DNA of 63,611 nt from CAYHYG01 sp964360835 (lineage in GTDB: Bacteria > Patescibacteriota > Patescibacteriia > UBA1558 > 2-01-FULL-52-15), in the NCBI GenBank assembly GCA_964360835.1, contig CAYHYG010000001.1, positions 1-63,611 on the forward strand. Direction: 5' to 3'. The first letter of the stretch is position 1. Each line of letters begins with the position of its first letter. The notes beneath the pieces were generated by a model. It was not told where the DNA came from. It searched no databases and saw nothing but the letters and a program-made list of their open reading frames with translations. Positions 23,141-31,688 of this stretch are shown piece by piece. A program made the position numbers and the translations under genes.

Positions 23141-24229
23141 ATGTCGAACTTGACAAGCAGAAAAATTTATAGCCGGATTGCTTCTGTCTTTATTTTATTG
23201 ACCTTGGCCGCCTTGGGATTGATTTTCCACATTACTCTAGCTACGGCCACGATCCACATGAAAAGCGCTACTGAAAATTTTGTCTTTAATGGACCTCTGG
23301 AAATTTCTGACATCGACACCAAGACGACCGCATCAGTCGAATTAGATGGTCAGAGTGAATTTTCTGTCAGCGGTAAAGTCACGACCAGCGACAAAGCCGG
23401 TATCAATGTGACTATTACTAACAACACCAAGAAAGCTCAACCCTTGGTGGCCACTACCCGCTTCCTGACATCGGAAGGTTTAATCTTCAGATTACAAAAA
23501 GGTTTGACCGTCCCAGCTTCTGGATCAATCGCGGCTTTCATTGAAGCTGATGAGACTGGAGATCAATACCTCGTGCCAGCTGGACGTTTCACTATTCCCG
23601 GTTTAGCGACCAGTCTGCAATCACAAATTTATGGAGAAAGTCAGACAGCAGCGACTTTCGAGAGAATTCAAAGCAATATAGTCACCCAAAAGGATGTCGA
23701 TCAAGCTACTACTGAATTAATACAAAAGATGATGCCCGCGGCCATCGCAGAATTAAAAAAAGCTATCACAATCGATAGGAAAGAAAATATCATCGCGGAA
23801 ATTCTGGAATCTGAACCTGATGTTGCTATTGGCGAAGGTGCAGAAAAATTTCTTCTAAAAGGAAAGATACAATTCTCTTATATACCCATAGATCAGGATA
23901 TGTTACGTCAACGTGCTACAGAAGCTCTAAAACGAAAACTTCCAGACTCTATGACAATTAAACAAGCGAATGATGATACCTTCTCTTATCAGTTGAATAA
24001 AGACGGTGATCAGATATCAGCTGACGGACACTTGGAAGCTACTATCAGTAAATCTAATGATTGGGCTGGTACTATTGATTTGAATAGACTACACGGGCTT
24101 TCAGCTTATGAGGGCGAAAAGTTACTACAGCAAGAAGGCTTGCCAGTAACCAAAATCTCCCTCTGGCCCTTCTGGATTAGAAAAATACCGAAGCTAAACG
24201 ACCATATTAATATCGTGACCGAAGACTAG
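23141..24229 (+). CDS. Hypothetical exported/anchored beta-rich protein
   Basis: This 362-residue protein has an N-terminal TM or uncleaved signal (IASVFILLTLAALGLIFHITL, about residues 13-33), followed by an extracytoplasmic domain with Ig-like strands (INVTITNNTKKAQPLVATTR). The middle is helical (ATTELIQKMMPAAIAELKKA) and a C-terminal domain ends in GLPVTKISLWPFWIRKIPK. This arrangement occurs in CPR surface proteins, but I cannot assign a family. A TATAAT box 6 nt before the ATG points to a leaderless mRNA. Confidence 0.65.
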   Translation: MSNLTSRKIYSRIASVFILLTLAALGLIFHITLATATIHMKSATENFVFNGPLEISDIDTKTTASVELDGQSEFSVSGKVTTSDKAGINVTITNNTKKAQPLVATTRFLTSEGLIFRLQKGLTVPASGSIAAFIEADETGDQYLVPAGRFTIPGLATSLQSQIYGESQTAATFERIQSNIVTQKDVDQATTELIQKMMPAAIAELKKAITIDRKENIIAEILESEPDVAIGEGAEKFLLKGKIQFSYIPIDQDMLRQRATEALKRKLPDSMTIKQANDDTFSYQLNKDGDQISADGHLEATISKSNDWAGTIDLNRLHGLSAYEGEKLLQQEGLPVTKISLWPFWIRKIPKLNDHINIVTED

Positions 24230-24329
24230 CCAGTCATTTGACCAATCAGAGAAAATCTCTTACTATCAAAAGAGCGTCGATTGAATGGCCTACCAAGCTA
24301 TTACCCTTCCGGGTTTTCACCAAAACTAA

Positions 24330-24592
24330 GACGTCCAAAAAAGTGCTCTCCCAAAGCCCTGAGCGAAGCCACGTCAAATGTGGCGAAGTCGAATGGGTGA
24401 AGGAGAGAACTTGGGTGGAACCGTCCTGAACGGAGTTGAAGGACCCCAAGGCATTAAGTTGTCTTGGATTTTATTTTATAAGCGTTTGCGATCCCGAACC
24501 AAGCCACGTCTGCGTGGCGAAGCCGAGGGAGAAGCGATCTAGCTAGAACAAATACCAGATTGCCGTGCCACGCAGACGCGGCTCGCAAAATC
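24330..24592. repeat. Palindromic repeat cluster filling the dnaE-side/thrS intergenic region
   Basis: The 391 nt between 24229 and 24621 hold no convincing gene. Visible elements are CCTGAGCGAAGCCACGTC with GTGGCGAAGTCGAA (24358-24394), GTCCTGAACGGAGTTGAAGGAC (half-arm GTCCT, 24422-24444), and GCCACGTCTGCGTGGC (24504-24519) repeated inverted as GCCACGCAGACGCGGC near 24571-24586. They look like REP-type elements. Confidence 0.6.
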
Positions 24593-24620
24593 TAATTAAT
24601 TATCAACTTTTTTTCTTAGT

Positions 24621-26378
24621 ATGAATACTCCTTCAAAAATCGACCGCATCCGGCACTCCTTGTCACATATTATGACTGTGGCTGTGCTAGAGCAACAACC
24701 TAAATCGGGCCTTGGTGTTGGACCGGCAATTGAGAATGGCTTTTATCAAGATTATGATCTGGTCCATAAAATTTCTGATGAAGACCTGCAAGGTTTGGAA
24801 AAAAGGATGAAAGATCTCATCCGTCAAAATCTGGAATTCAAACGAGTGCTACTGCCCAAAGCCGAAGCCCTAAAATTACACGTGCATGATCCCTATAAAA
24901 CAGAGCTTATTGAAGAATTTTATCCTGCAGCAGATTCTGAAGTTCAATTTTATGAAACGGGCGGAATTCTCAATCTTTGTAAAGGTGGTCACGTTGAGTC
25001 AACTAAGGAAATAAATCCACGCGCTTTTAAACTGGTGAACGTGGCCGGTGCCTACTGGAGAGGTGACGAAAAGAGCTCCATGCTGACCCGCATTTATGGT
25101 GTTGCTTTTGAAACAGAAGAAGAACTGACGACTTATCTACAGCGAATCAAAGAGGCCAAAGAGCGAGATCATCGCAAAATTGGCCGCGAACTAGATCTAT
25201 TCACCTTCTCCGAATTAATCGGTCCTGGCCTGCCACTGTGGACACCCAAAGGAACCCTAATACGCCATGAACTTGATGCCTTTGTCTGGGAATTACGCCA
25301 GGCTCGAGGGTATGAGCGAGTAGAAATCCCCCATATCACCAAAAAGGATTTATATGAAACCAGCGGTCATTGGGATAAATTCAAAGAAGAGCTGTTTAAG
25401 GTCAATACCCGCGAGGATCACATCTTCGCTATGAAGCCAATGAACTGCCCTCACCATACGCAGATTTTTGCCCGCCAAAAGTGGAGCTACCGTGATATGC
25501 CTCAGCGTTATGCCAATACCACCATGTGCTACCGAGATGAGCAAACTGGCGAACTGCATGGGCTGACTCGTGTGCGCGCCTTTACCCAAGATGATGCTCA
25601 TGTCTTTTGCCGTCAGTCACAAATTCAACAGGAAGCCAATCATGTCTGGGATATCATTTATTCATTTTATCAAGCTTTTGGTTTTGAATTGACTGTCCGC
25701 TTGTCGCTACATGACGCTAATAATATGTCTGCCTATCTTGGTGAGGAAGCCACATGGTTAGCAGCCGAAGAACAACTGCATCAGGTCATAACAACTCATA
25801 AAAAAGACTTTCGTGAGGCCGTAGGTGAAGCTGCTTTTTACGGACCAAAGATTGATTTCATGGCAACTGATTCTATTGGTCGTGAATGGCAAGTAGCCAC
25901 GATTCAACTCGATATGAATTTACCGGAACGCTTCGATCTTAGCTGTGTCAATGAAGAAGGCAAAGACGAACGAATCGTTATGATACATGCGGCCATCATG
26001 GGCTCCTTGGAACGGTTTCTAGCTATCATGCTGGAACACTGTAATGGCAACCTACCGCTCTGGTTGGCTCCTGTCCAAATTGCCTTACTGCCTGTAAGCG
26101 ATAGTTTCAATGAATTTGCGCAGAGATTATCTTGGGAATGGAAAAAGCAAGGCTTGCGTGTGACGGTTGACAGCTCCAGCGAAACATTAGGAACGAAAAT
26201 TCGTCGCGCAGCAGCACAAAAAGTACCCTACCTGATAGTCATTGGCCAAAAAGAAGTTGACGGCGCCCCACTACAGATCAGAGTAAGGGGTCAGGAAGAA
26301 CTAGCTACCATGCATCCAGAAGACTTTTCTGCTTTGACCAAAGAATTAATAAAAAAGCGCTCAGCCGAACTCCAATAA
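24621..26378 (+). CDS. thrS: Threonyl-tRNA synthetase lacking the TGS domain
   Basis: The enzyme charges tRNA-Thr with threonine. At 585 residues it starts directly in the editing-type N2 domain (IDRIRHSLSHIMTVAVLEQ; the HxxxH zinc/editing pattern begins at RHSLSHI), so the N-terminal TGS domain of standard ThrRS is absent. The class II core is complete: MKPMNCPHH with the zinc Cys, YRDEQTGELHGLTRVRAFTQDDAH, and the anticodon-binding C-terminal domain (VQIALLPVSD). No SD or upstream alternative start restores a TGS domain. A terminator follows. Confidence 0.95.
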   Translation: MNTPSKIDRIRHSLSHIMTVAVLEQQPKSGLGVGPAIENGFYQDYDLVHKISDEDLQGLEKRMKDLIRQNLEFKRVLLPKAEALKLHVHDPYKTELIEEFYPAADSEVQFYETGGILNLCKGGHVESTKEINPRAFKLVNVAGAYWRGDEKSSMLTRIYGVAFETEEELTTYLQRIKEAKERDHRKIGRELDLFTFSELIGPGLPLWTPKGTLIRHELDAFVWELRQARGYERVEIPHITKKDLYETSGHWDKFKEELFKVNTREDHIFAMKPMNCPHHTQIFARQKWSYRDMPQRYANTTMCYRDEQTGELHGLTRVRAFTQDDAHVFCRQSQIQQEANHVWDIIYSFYQAFGFELTVRLSLHDANNMSAYLGEEATWLAAEEQLHQVITTHKKDFREAVGEAAFYGPKIDFMATDSIGREWQVATIQLDMNLPERFDLSCVNEEGKDERIVMIHAAIMGSLERFLAIMLEHCNGNLPLWLAPVQIALLPVSDSFNEFAQRLSWEWKKQGLRVTVDSSSETLGTKIRRAAAQKVPYLIVIGQKEVDGAPLQIRVRGQEELATMHPEDFSALTKELIKKRSAELQ

Positions 26379-26391
26379 AACTGCAAATACA

Positions 26392-26425
26392 AACACCTTC
26401 GGCGTTGCTCGCTGGAGGTGTTTTG
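26392..26425 (+). terminator. Terminator of thrS
   Basis: AACACCT pairs with AGGTGTT over a 17-nt loop, followed by TTGC. Confidence 0.55.
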
Positions 26426-26479
26426 CTAAACTGCTACAGTTGTGACCTCTCCGACGAGATATAAGCGTTATCAGTCTGC

Positions 26480-26508
26480 TTGAAATAGATCATAACTTAG
26501 GTTAGAAT
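26480..26508 (+). promoter_or_regulatory. Promoter of miaB, probably leaderless
   Basis: TTGAAA (26480-26485), 17-nt spacer, TAGAAT (26503-26508); the miaB ATG at 26515 coincides with the expected transcription start. Confidence 0.65.
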
Positions 26509-26514
26509 CGCTCT

Positions 26515-27816
26515 ATGCCTCAACAAAAAAAATACTACAATTTGATGGTTTTGGGCTGTCAGATGAACAAAAATGACGCCGAGCGCTTGGCCACCATATT
26601 AGAGACGGTCGGTTATAGTGCCACTGAAGACGAAGCTGAAGCTGATCTGGTCGGGGTGGTTTCCTGCGCGGTCAGACAATCAGCCATGGACCGAATCCAC
26701 GGTAAACTACGCCAGTGGCAATTGGAAAAAGCTAAACGGCCCTTCATTACCTTATTGTCGGGCTGTGTCCTACAACATGACCGAGAGGCGCTGAAAGAAA
26801 AATTTGATATCTTTATTGACATAAAAAAATTAGACACCCTTCCGGAACAAATAAAAAAATTAACTAATGAGCAGATTATCGACTTGCCGAGTTATTTTAA
26901 AATTCAACCCAAATACCGCTCAACCTTTCTAGCGTATGTACCAATAGCAACAGGCTGCAACAAATTCTGTACCTACTGCGCTGTCCCCTATACTCGAGGC
27001 AAGGAAGTCTCCAGACCAGCAACAGAAATCTTGGAAGAAATCAGACATCTGGTACAACATGGGTATAAAGAAATTGTCCTGGTCGGCCAGAATGTAAATT
27101 CTTATGGTTTAGACATTAAAGACGAAATAAAATTTTCGGAATTAGTAAAACGTATAGACCAAATTGAAGGCGACTATTGGTTACGATTTATGACTAGCCA
27201 CCCCTACGATATGTCGGATGACTTGATAGCAGAAATGGTACATTCCAAGCATTTGAGCAATTATTTACATCTGCCAGTTCAGTCAGGTGACGACGATATT
27301 TTGAAAAAAATGAACCGACATTACACTATCACTCACTATAAGGAACGTATTGATAAAGTGCGCCAAGCCAAACCTACTATTGGTTTATCGACTGATGTCA
27401 TCGTTGGTTTCTGCGGCGAATCAGAACAGCAATTCCAAAAAACTATACAATTATTTAAAGACGTTAAATACGACATGGCCTACATCTCTCAATATTCTGT
27501 CCGTTCCGGTACTGCCGCTACCAAACTTTATGCTGATGATGTGTCACATGAAGTCAAGGAGCAACGAGAACGTGAATTGAATGAAGTATTAGCGCAAACT
27601 GGATTAGCTTATAACCAACAATTTGTGGATAAGACAATTAAGGTACTGGTTGATAGTCGTCGTAATAAAGGACAGGCATTTCGTTACCAAGGAAAAAACT
27701 CCGAATCTAAAACGGTCAATTTTAATGCGGCCGATCTGACGCTCATCGGCAACTTTGTAATGGTTAAAATAACCGAGGCAAAAAGTTTTGGGTTGGAGGG
27801 TGAGCTCGTAGTCTAA
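26515..27816 (+). CDS. miaB: tRNA-i6A37 methylthiotransferase MiaB
   Basis: MiaB adds the 2-methylthio group to i6A37 of tRNAs, the step after MiaA. In 433 residues the N-terminal MTTase domain gives three cluster cysteines (LGCQMNKND, VVSCAVRQ, SGCVLQHD), the radical SAM domain has GCNKFCTYCAVPYTRG, and a TRAM domain ends the protein (LIGNFVMVKITEAKSFGLEG). The second cysteine motif has VSCAVR instead of the more usual NTCAVR. The next genes are a 44-codon basic ORF and miaA, placing both modification steps together. Confidence 0.95.
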   Translation: MPQQKKYYNLMVLGCQMNKNDAERLATILETVGYSATEDEAEADLVGVVSCAVRQSAMDRIHGKLRQWQLEKAKRPFITLLSGCVLQHDREALKEKFDIFIDIKKLDTLPEQIKKLTNEQIIDLPSYFKIQPKYRSTFLAYVPIATGCNKFCTYCAVPYTRGKEVSRPATEILEEIRHLVQHGYKEIVLVGQNVNSYGLDIKDEIKFSELVKRIDQIEGDYWLRFMTSHPYDMSDDLIAEMVHSKHLSNYLHLPVQSGDDDILKKMNRHYTITHYKERIDKVRQAKPTIGLSTDVIVGFCGESEQQFQKTIQLFKDVKYDMAYISQYSVRSGTAATKLYADDVSHEVKEQRERELNEVLAQTGLAYNQQFVDKTIKVLVDSRRNKGQAFRYQGKNSESKTVNFNAADLTLIGNFVMVKITEAKSFGLEGELVV

Positions 27817-27824
27817 ACCCACGC

Positions 27825-27872
27825 TGTAGGGACAGGTCGCGATCGCGTCTGACGCGACGACCTGTCCCTACA
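27825..27872. repeat. GTAGGGACA palindromic repeat, copy 1
   Basis: The 15-bp arms TGTAGGGACAGGTCG (27825-27839) and its complement (27858-27872) enclose a small GCGTC/GACGC hairpin. It shares the arm GTAGGGACA with copies at 30076 and 40058. Confidence 0.75.
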
Positions 27873-27902
27873 CGTTGAAAAATTCTGATATAATATCTTC
27901 AT

Positions 27903-28037
27903 ATGCCTACAAAAGCCGAGAAACGAGAAACATTAAAAAGTAAACTGCGCAACAAAAGAACCTCTCTAGCCGATCAAATGAAACGGCGTGCCAGAAATAA
28001 GAAAACCAAGATAACCGTAGCTTTCCGTGAAGTCTAA
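27903..28037 (+). CDS. Small Lys/Arg-rich protein overlapping miaA
   Basis: There are 44 codons (MPTKAEKRETLKSKLRNKRT to TKITVAFREV), about 40 percent Lys/Arg, with no cysteine or hydrophobic segment. An extended -10 (TGATATAAT, 27886-27894) lies 8 nt before the ATG, suggesting a leaderless mRNA. Its last 11 nt overlap the GTG start of miaA, so it may couple miaA translation. Composition suggests nucleic-acid or ribosome binding, but no family is recognised. Confidence 0.6.
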   Translation: MPTKAEKRETLKSKLRNKRTSLADQMKRRARNKKTKITVAFREV

Positions 28038-28974
28038 GGTAATTGTTATATTAGGCCCAACAGCCAGTGGCAAGTCAGCCCTGGCATTGGCATTGGCCAA
28101 AAAATATAAAGGCGAGATTATCTCAGCCGACTCCAGACAGGTTTATCAGTACCTCGATATCGGTACGAGCAAACCGACCAAGGTCGAGCAGAAAAAGATT
28201 CGTCACCATTTGATTGATATTGTCACTCCTGACAAAAAATTTACCTTGGCCGATTATCAGAAAAAAGCTTATACCGACATTGACGATTGTCTGCGGCGCG
28301 GCCGTTTACCTATCCTCGTTGGTGGTACTGGTCTCTATCTGTCGTCCATCATCGAAAATTTTGATCTACCAACCGCGCCGCCTAATCAAAAAATGCGCCG
28401 CCAATGGAAGAAGCTTTCAGTAGCTCAATTAGCTTTTTTGCTTAAAAAGAAATCACCCAAGCTAGCCAGCAAAACGGATTTAAAAAATCGTCGGCGTCTT
28501 ATTCGCGCCTTGGAAATGAGTCTGGTTCAAACTGAGGGTAAAAAAAATCCGATCAATCGCTATGATATTTTGATCCTCGGTCTCAACCCCAACAGAGATA
28601 TTCTCTATAAACGCATAAATAGGCGTGTCGACCAGATGATTAAAAACGGTTTAGAGTCAGAGGTACGCAAACTGCTAGGTGCCGAGTTGAACTCGGCACG
28701 AATTACGTCGAGTTCTCGCCTCGCTAAGACGCAGACGAAGCGGGCAACTCGACGTCTAATATCCCTCTTAAAAAATACAATCGGTTACTCCGAATGGCTT
28801 TCTTATTTTAAAAAAGAAATACCTCGTGACAAGGCCATTGAAGCCATCAAACAAAATACTCGAAACTACGCTAAGCGGCAAATGACCTGGTTTCGGGGTA
28901 TAGAAAAGAAGAAAAAAATTTACTGGGTAAAAAATGTAACTGAAACCAAAAAGGCCATCAATCAAAATAGCTAA
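28027..28974 (+). CDS. miaA: tRNA dimethylallyltransferase MiaA
   Basis: MiaA transfers dimethylallyl from DMAPP to A37 of tRNA. This 315-residue protein has the P-loop GPTASGKSAL (9-18), SADSRQVYQYLDIGTSKP, and VGGTGLYLSSII. The start is GTG, given by homology and the overlap with the small ORF. After EVRKLL (about residue 217) there is an insertion of roughly 25 Arg/Ser-rich residues encoded by two palindromes, before the family resumes at NTIGYSEWLSYF. The enzyme may tolerate it as a surface loop. Confidence 0.93.
   Translation: MKSKVIVILGPTASGKSALALALAKKYKGEIISADSRQVYQYLDIGTSKPTKVEQKKIRHHLIDIVTPDKKFTLADYQKKAYTDIDDCLRRGRLPILVGGTGLYLSSIIENFDLPTAPPNQKMRRQWKKLSVAQLAFLLKKKSPKLASKTDLKNRRRLIRALEMSLVQTEGKKNPINRYDILILGLNPNRDILYKRINRRVDQMIKNGLESEVRKLLGAELNSARITSSSRLAKTQTKRATRRLISLLKNTIGYSEWLSYFKKEIPRDKAIEAIKQNTRNYAKRQMTWFRGIEKKKKIYWVKNVTETKKAINQNS
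28679..28755. repeat. Palindromes inserted in frame within miaA
   Basis: GTGCCGAGTT-G-AACTCGGCAC occupies 28679-28699, and ACGTCGAGTT (28705-28714) pairs with AACTCGACGT (28746-28755). The 77 nt stay in frame and encode the atypical loop of MiaA. The core AGTTGAACT is shared with the palindrome at 35363. Confidence 0.75.
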
Positions 28975-28979
28975 AATTA

Positions 28980-29016
28980 ATAGCCCCCAACGTGTTGTCG
29001 GAGGCTATCTCTTTTC
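28980..29016. terminator. Bidirectional terminator between miaA and the secreted pair
   Basis: ATAGCC pairs with GGCTAT around an imperfect inner stem (CCAAC/GTTG), followed by CTCTTTT on the plus strand. Convergent genes on both sides need a terminator here. Confidence 0.6.
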
Positions 29017-29047
29017 GTTTCGGTCCGGTCTGTTTCAGGGTTTCAAT

Positions 29048-29449
29048 CTAATACCTGACTTCGCCCAGCTGAAGTCCTTTCCTGGCTTTCATCAAAGCCA
29101 CTTCAACGGCCTGCTTAGCCGGCTGGCAGGCAGCGCAGGAATCACAGAGTGGGCTGTAGCTCCTGAGCACTAGAGTACTGGACTCATTCAAAAACTGGGT
29201 TGGTGGAACCAACCGCCCAAGAATGAAAACCTTGTCTTGGGTCATCCGACGATAGGCCAAAGTATCACCGTCGGCCAAAATCAGTAGACCGAGATCGACA
29301 GAATGGCGTTCTCCCTTATCAGGAGATGAATCCTGCAGGGCTGAGGCAGTATCAGCCGCCCAGCAATCGGCCGGAAAGGAGACTCGCTCCTCAGCGCTAG
29401 CGACCCGTGGAATGAGCAAACTCAGGACAACAATGAACAGACTCTTCAT
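29048..29449 (-). CDS. Secreted Cys-containing protein, paralog A
   Basis: This 133-residue protein has a cleavable signal peptide (MKSLFIVVLSLLIPRVASA, cut before EERVS). The mature part has DCWAADT near its start, a beta stretch VFILGRLVPP, and a distal CDSCAAC motif. The start is taken at the ATG at 29449 behind GAGGGCGG rather than at 29461, which has no SD. It shares layout and short blocks with the gene just upstream: CWA, then LAYR/LLYR, VFILGR/VVILGR, and a CxxC-type distal motif. Exported with at least four Cys, it may form disulfides or bind metal. Confidence 0.7.
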   Translation of the reverse strand: MKSLFIVVLSLLIPRVASAEERVSFPADCWAADTASALQDSSPDKGERHSVDLGLLILADGDTLAYRRMTQDKVFILGRLVPPTQFLNESSTLVLRSYSPLCDSCAACQPAKQAVEVALMKARKGLQLGEVRY

Positions 29450-29492
29450 GACCGCCCTCATGGTTACCGAGTTTTACATCGATAGCGTATCG

Positions 29493-29954
29493 CTACCAAG
29501 TAATGACACTGTTAGGATTCTCGACTAACATCAGATCCATGAGCATATTTTTTTCTCCGTTGCAGCAATCTGGACAGATCCGTAGGTATCGAGTGGTAAA
29601 GAAATACTGGTCGTACCAAAACCTATGTTCCGAAGACCACACCGACTTCCTCTCTAGTCTCCTGGGAGTACCACGAATTTCTCTCCCCAGGATAACCACT
29701 CGATTCTCCTGCTGGCGATACAACAAAGTAACATCGGACACGGAAAACCTTCTGAAGTCGTTCTTCACCGATACCGGGCTAACGACAACCATACTTTGGC
29801 CCTTATTATACATTGAAGGAATAGACGGCTCTTCAACATAGAGGGTGTCAGTGTCGGCCCAGCAACTGTCGGAAAAAATGACAGATGGTTTATCTGCGGC
29901 CAATACCAACTGAGATGAAAAAAGAATCAAAACTACAAGGAACAACATTTTCAC
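29493..29954 (-). CDS. Secreted Cys-containing protein, paralog B
   Basis: This protein has 153 residues with a signal peptide (LFLVVLILFSSQLVLA, cleavage before ADKPS). The mature protein has SCWADTDTLYV, VTLLYRQQENRVVILGREI, and a distal RICPDCCNGEK. The SD GGAGGTGA precedes a GTG (29954) and an ATG two codons later (29948); spacing favours the ATG. It is the first gene of a two-gene transcript with paralog A, from a promoter at 30006-30034. No named family is recognised. Confidence 0.7.
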   Translation of the reverse strand: MKMLFLVVLILFSSQLVLAADKPSVIFSDSCWADTDTLYVEEPSIPSMYNKGQSMVVVSPVSVKNDFRRFSVSDVTLLYRQQENRVVILGREIRGTPRRLERKSVWSSEHRFWYDQYFFTTRYLRICPDCCNGEKNMLMDLMLVENPNSVITW

Positions 29955-30005
29955 GAATCACCTCCGGCTGTGAGAAACTTCTGGTGAACGCTATTAGAAT
30001 TACCT

Positions 30006-30034
30006 AAAATACAACAAAAAAACAATGATGTCAA
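30006..30034 (-). promoter_or_regulatory. Promoter of the secreted-protein pair
   Basis: Minus strand TTGACA (30034-30029), 17-nt spacer, TATTTT (30011-30006). Confidence 0.6.
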
Positions 30035-30043
30035 TTACGGTGT

Positions 30044-30152
30044 GGGCGGATGGATGTTTCAATGGTTGATGCCCGGTAGGGACAGGTCGCGACCTGTCCC
30101 TACGAATGCCGGTCGAATCCTCAACGCAATATCGAAAAAATTCCATCCGCCC
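30044..30152. repeat. Nested palindrome, GTAGGGACA copy 2
   Basis: The outer arms GGGCGGATGGA (30044-30054) and TCCATCCGCCC (30142-30152) enclose a perfect 28-nt palindrome with half-site GTAGGGACAGGTCG (30076-30103). It lies between the secreted pair and gatB and may also act as a gatB terminator, although no T-run follows. Confidence 0.75.
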
Positions 30153-30179
30153 TGCAGTTGAAATGTTTAAAGACGTGAT

Positions 30180-31688
30180 CTACTCACCTAAGGCTGCTTT
30201 AAAAAGCTTCGCCAGCACCTGAGGGTTAGCTTTACCTTTGGAAGCTTTCATACCTAAACCGATGAAAAATTGTAGTAAACTTTCTTTGCCGTTGCGATAC
30301 TGTGATGCCATATCCGACTGTTCAGCGATAATCTGTTGCACAATCTCTTCCAGAGAACCCTCATCACTTTGTTGGTGCAAATCTAATCTTTCGGCTAGGG
30401 CGTGAGGATCCTCACCTTTTTCCAACATATGAGAAAATATTGTCTGTGCCGCCGAACTATTTATCTTGGACTGATGCAGCATGATGAGAAATTCGGCGAA
30501 ATCTTCAGCCGTCACAGGAACTTCAGATAATGATCGCCCAGTGGCATTCAGATGTTTATATAGTTCGGTGGTGATCCAGGAGAAAGCTAGCCGTGATAAT
30601 TTCTTGCGATGCTTCTGCCAGACTTCCTCCTCACTGCCTTCCGCTTCGCCAGAGGATTTGAGCCAGGCGGCCAACTCTGAAACAGTCTGTTCAAAATAAT
30701 CAGCCACATCTTTATCCGTCAAGAGAACATCGACATCCCCATGGCTTAATTCATACTCAGTAACAAAGCGACTCCGTTTGTCGGCTGGCAGCTCCGGTAA
30801 ACTTCCATGCCAGAGGTCAACGTCCGCCTGCTCCAACTCCAAATGAGGTAGATCAGGTTCAGGGAAATAGCGATAGTCGTTACTTTCTTCTTTGCTGCGC
30901 TGTTCTACGGTCTCACCTCGGCTTTCGTCCCAACCTCTAGTCGTCTGTTCTTGGGGCGCTCCTGAGACATTCCAAATACCCGTCTGCCGTTGTATCTCGT
31001 AGGAAAGAGCTCGTTCCACCGCTTTGAAAGAATTCATATTTTTGACCTCGGTCTTAGGATAAAATTTCGGATCTCCGATTGGCCGCAATGAAACGTTAGC
31101 ATCACAACGCATATGACCTTTTTCCATATCGGCATCGCTGCAACCGAGATAACGAGCGATCAAACGAATTTCTTGGAGGAAACGTTTAGCCTCGGCTGGA
31201 CTACGAAAATCTGGTTTGGTCACAATCTCTACCAATGGTGTGCCAGCACGATTAAAATCAACCAACGTTTTATCACCTTGATGAAAGTTCTTACCAGCGT
31301 CTTCTTCAAGGTGCAGTCGCTCAATACCAAAACGTTTCTTTTGTCCTTCAAACCAGAGCACCAGATAGCCGTCAGTAGCTATCGGTCGATCAAACTGAGT
31401 TATCTGATAGCCCTTGGGTAAATCAGGATAAAAATAATGTTTGCGATCAAATTTGGAATGACGGTTGATATAAGCATGTAGAGCCAAGGAAAATCGAACT
31501 CCTTGAGTCACCGCCTCGGCATTTATGGTCGGTAAAGTGCCGGGATGTCCCAGACAGATCGGACAAACGTCCGTATTTGCACCTGACCCTATTTCCTGAC
31601 CCTGATTCACACAACTACAAAACATCTTGCTCTTGGTCTTGAGCTGAAGATGTATTTCTAAGCCGATAATTGGTTCTAAGTCATTCAT
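30180..31688 (-). CDS. gatB: Asp/Glu-tRNA amidotransferase subunit B
   Basis: GatB is the kinase/tRNA-binding subunit of GatCAB, which converts Glu-tRNA-Gln and Asp-tRNA-Asn to the amides. In 502 residues the N-terminal catalytic domain has IGLEIHLQLKTKSKMFC, DVCPICLGHPGTLP (zinc Cys) and HLEEDAGKNFH; the C-terminal helical and YqeY domains follow (LLQFFIGLGMKASKGKANP). gatA and gatC are not in the window. Its start overlaps tmk by 8 nt. Confidence 0.97.
   Translation of the reverse strand: MNDLEPIIGLEIHLQLKTKSKMFCSCVNQGQEIGSGANTDVCPICLGHPGTLPTINAEAVTQGVRFSLALHAYINRHSKFDRKHYFYPDLPKGYQITQFDRPIATDGYLVLWFEGQKKRFGIERLHLEEDAGKNFHQGDKTLVDFNRAGTPLVEIVTKPDFRSPAEAKRFLQEIRLIARYLGCSDADMEKGHMRCDANVSLRPIGDPKFYPKTEVKNMNSFKAVERALSYEIQRQTGIWNVSGAPQEQTTRGWDESRGETVEQRSKEESNDYRYFPEPDLPHLELEQADVDLWHGSLPELPADKRSRFVTEYELSHGDVDVLLTDKDVADYFEQTVSELAAWLKSSGEAEGSEEEVWQKHRKKLSRLAFSWITTELYKHLNATGRSLSEVPVTAEDFAEFLIMLHQSKINSSAAQTIFSHMLEKGEDPHALAERLDLHQQSDEGSLEEIVQQIIAEQSDMASQYRNGKESLLQFFIGLGMKASKGKANPQVLAKLFKAALGE

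Noticed and set aside
24238..24449. Short ORFs on both strands between the 23141 gene and thrS
   Set aside because: They consist of palindromic repeats; translation in either direction gives repeat-derived sequence.
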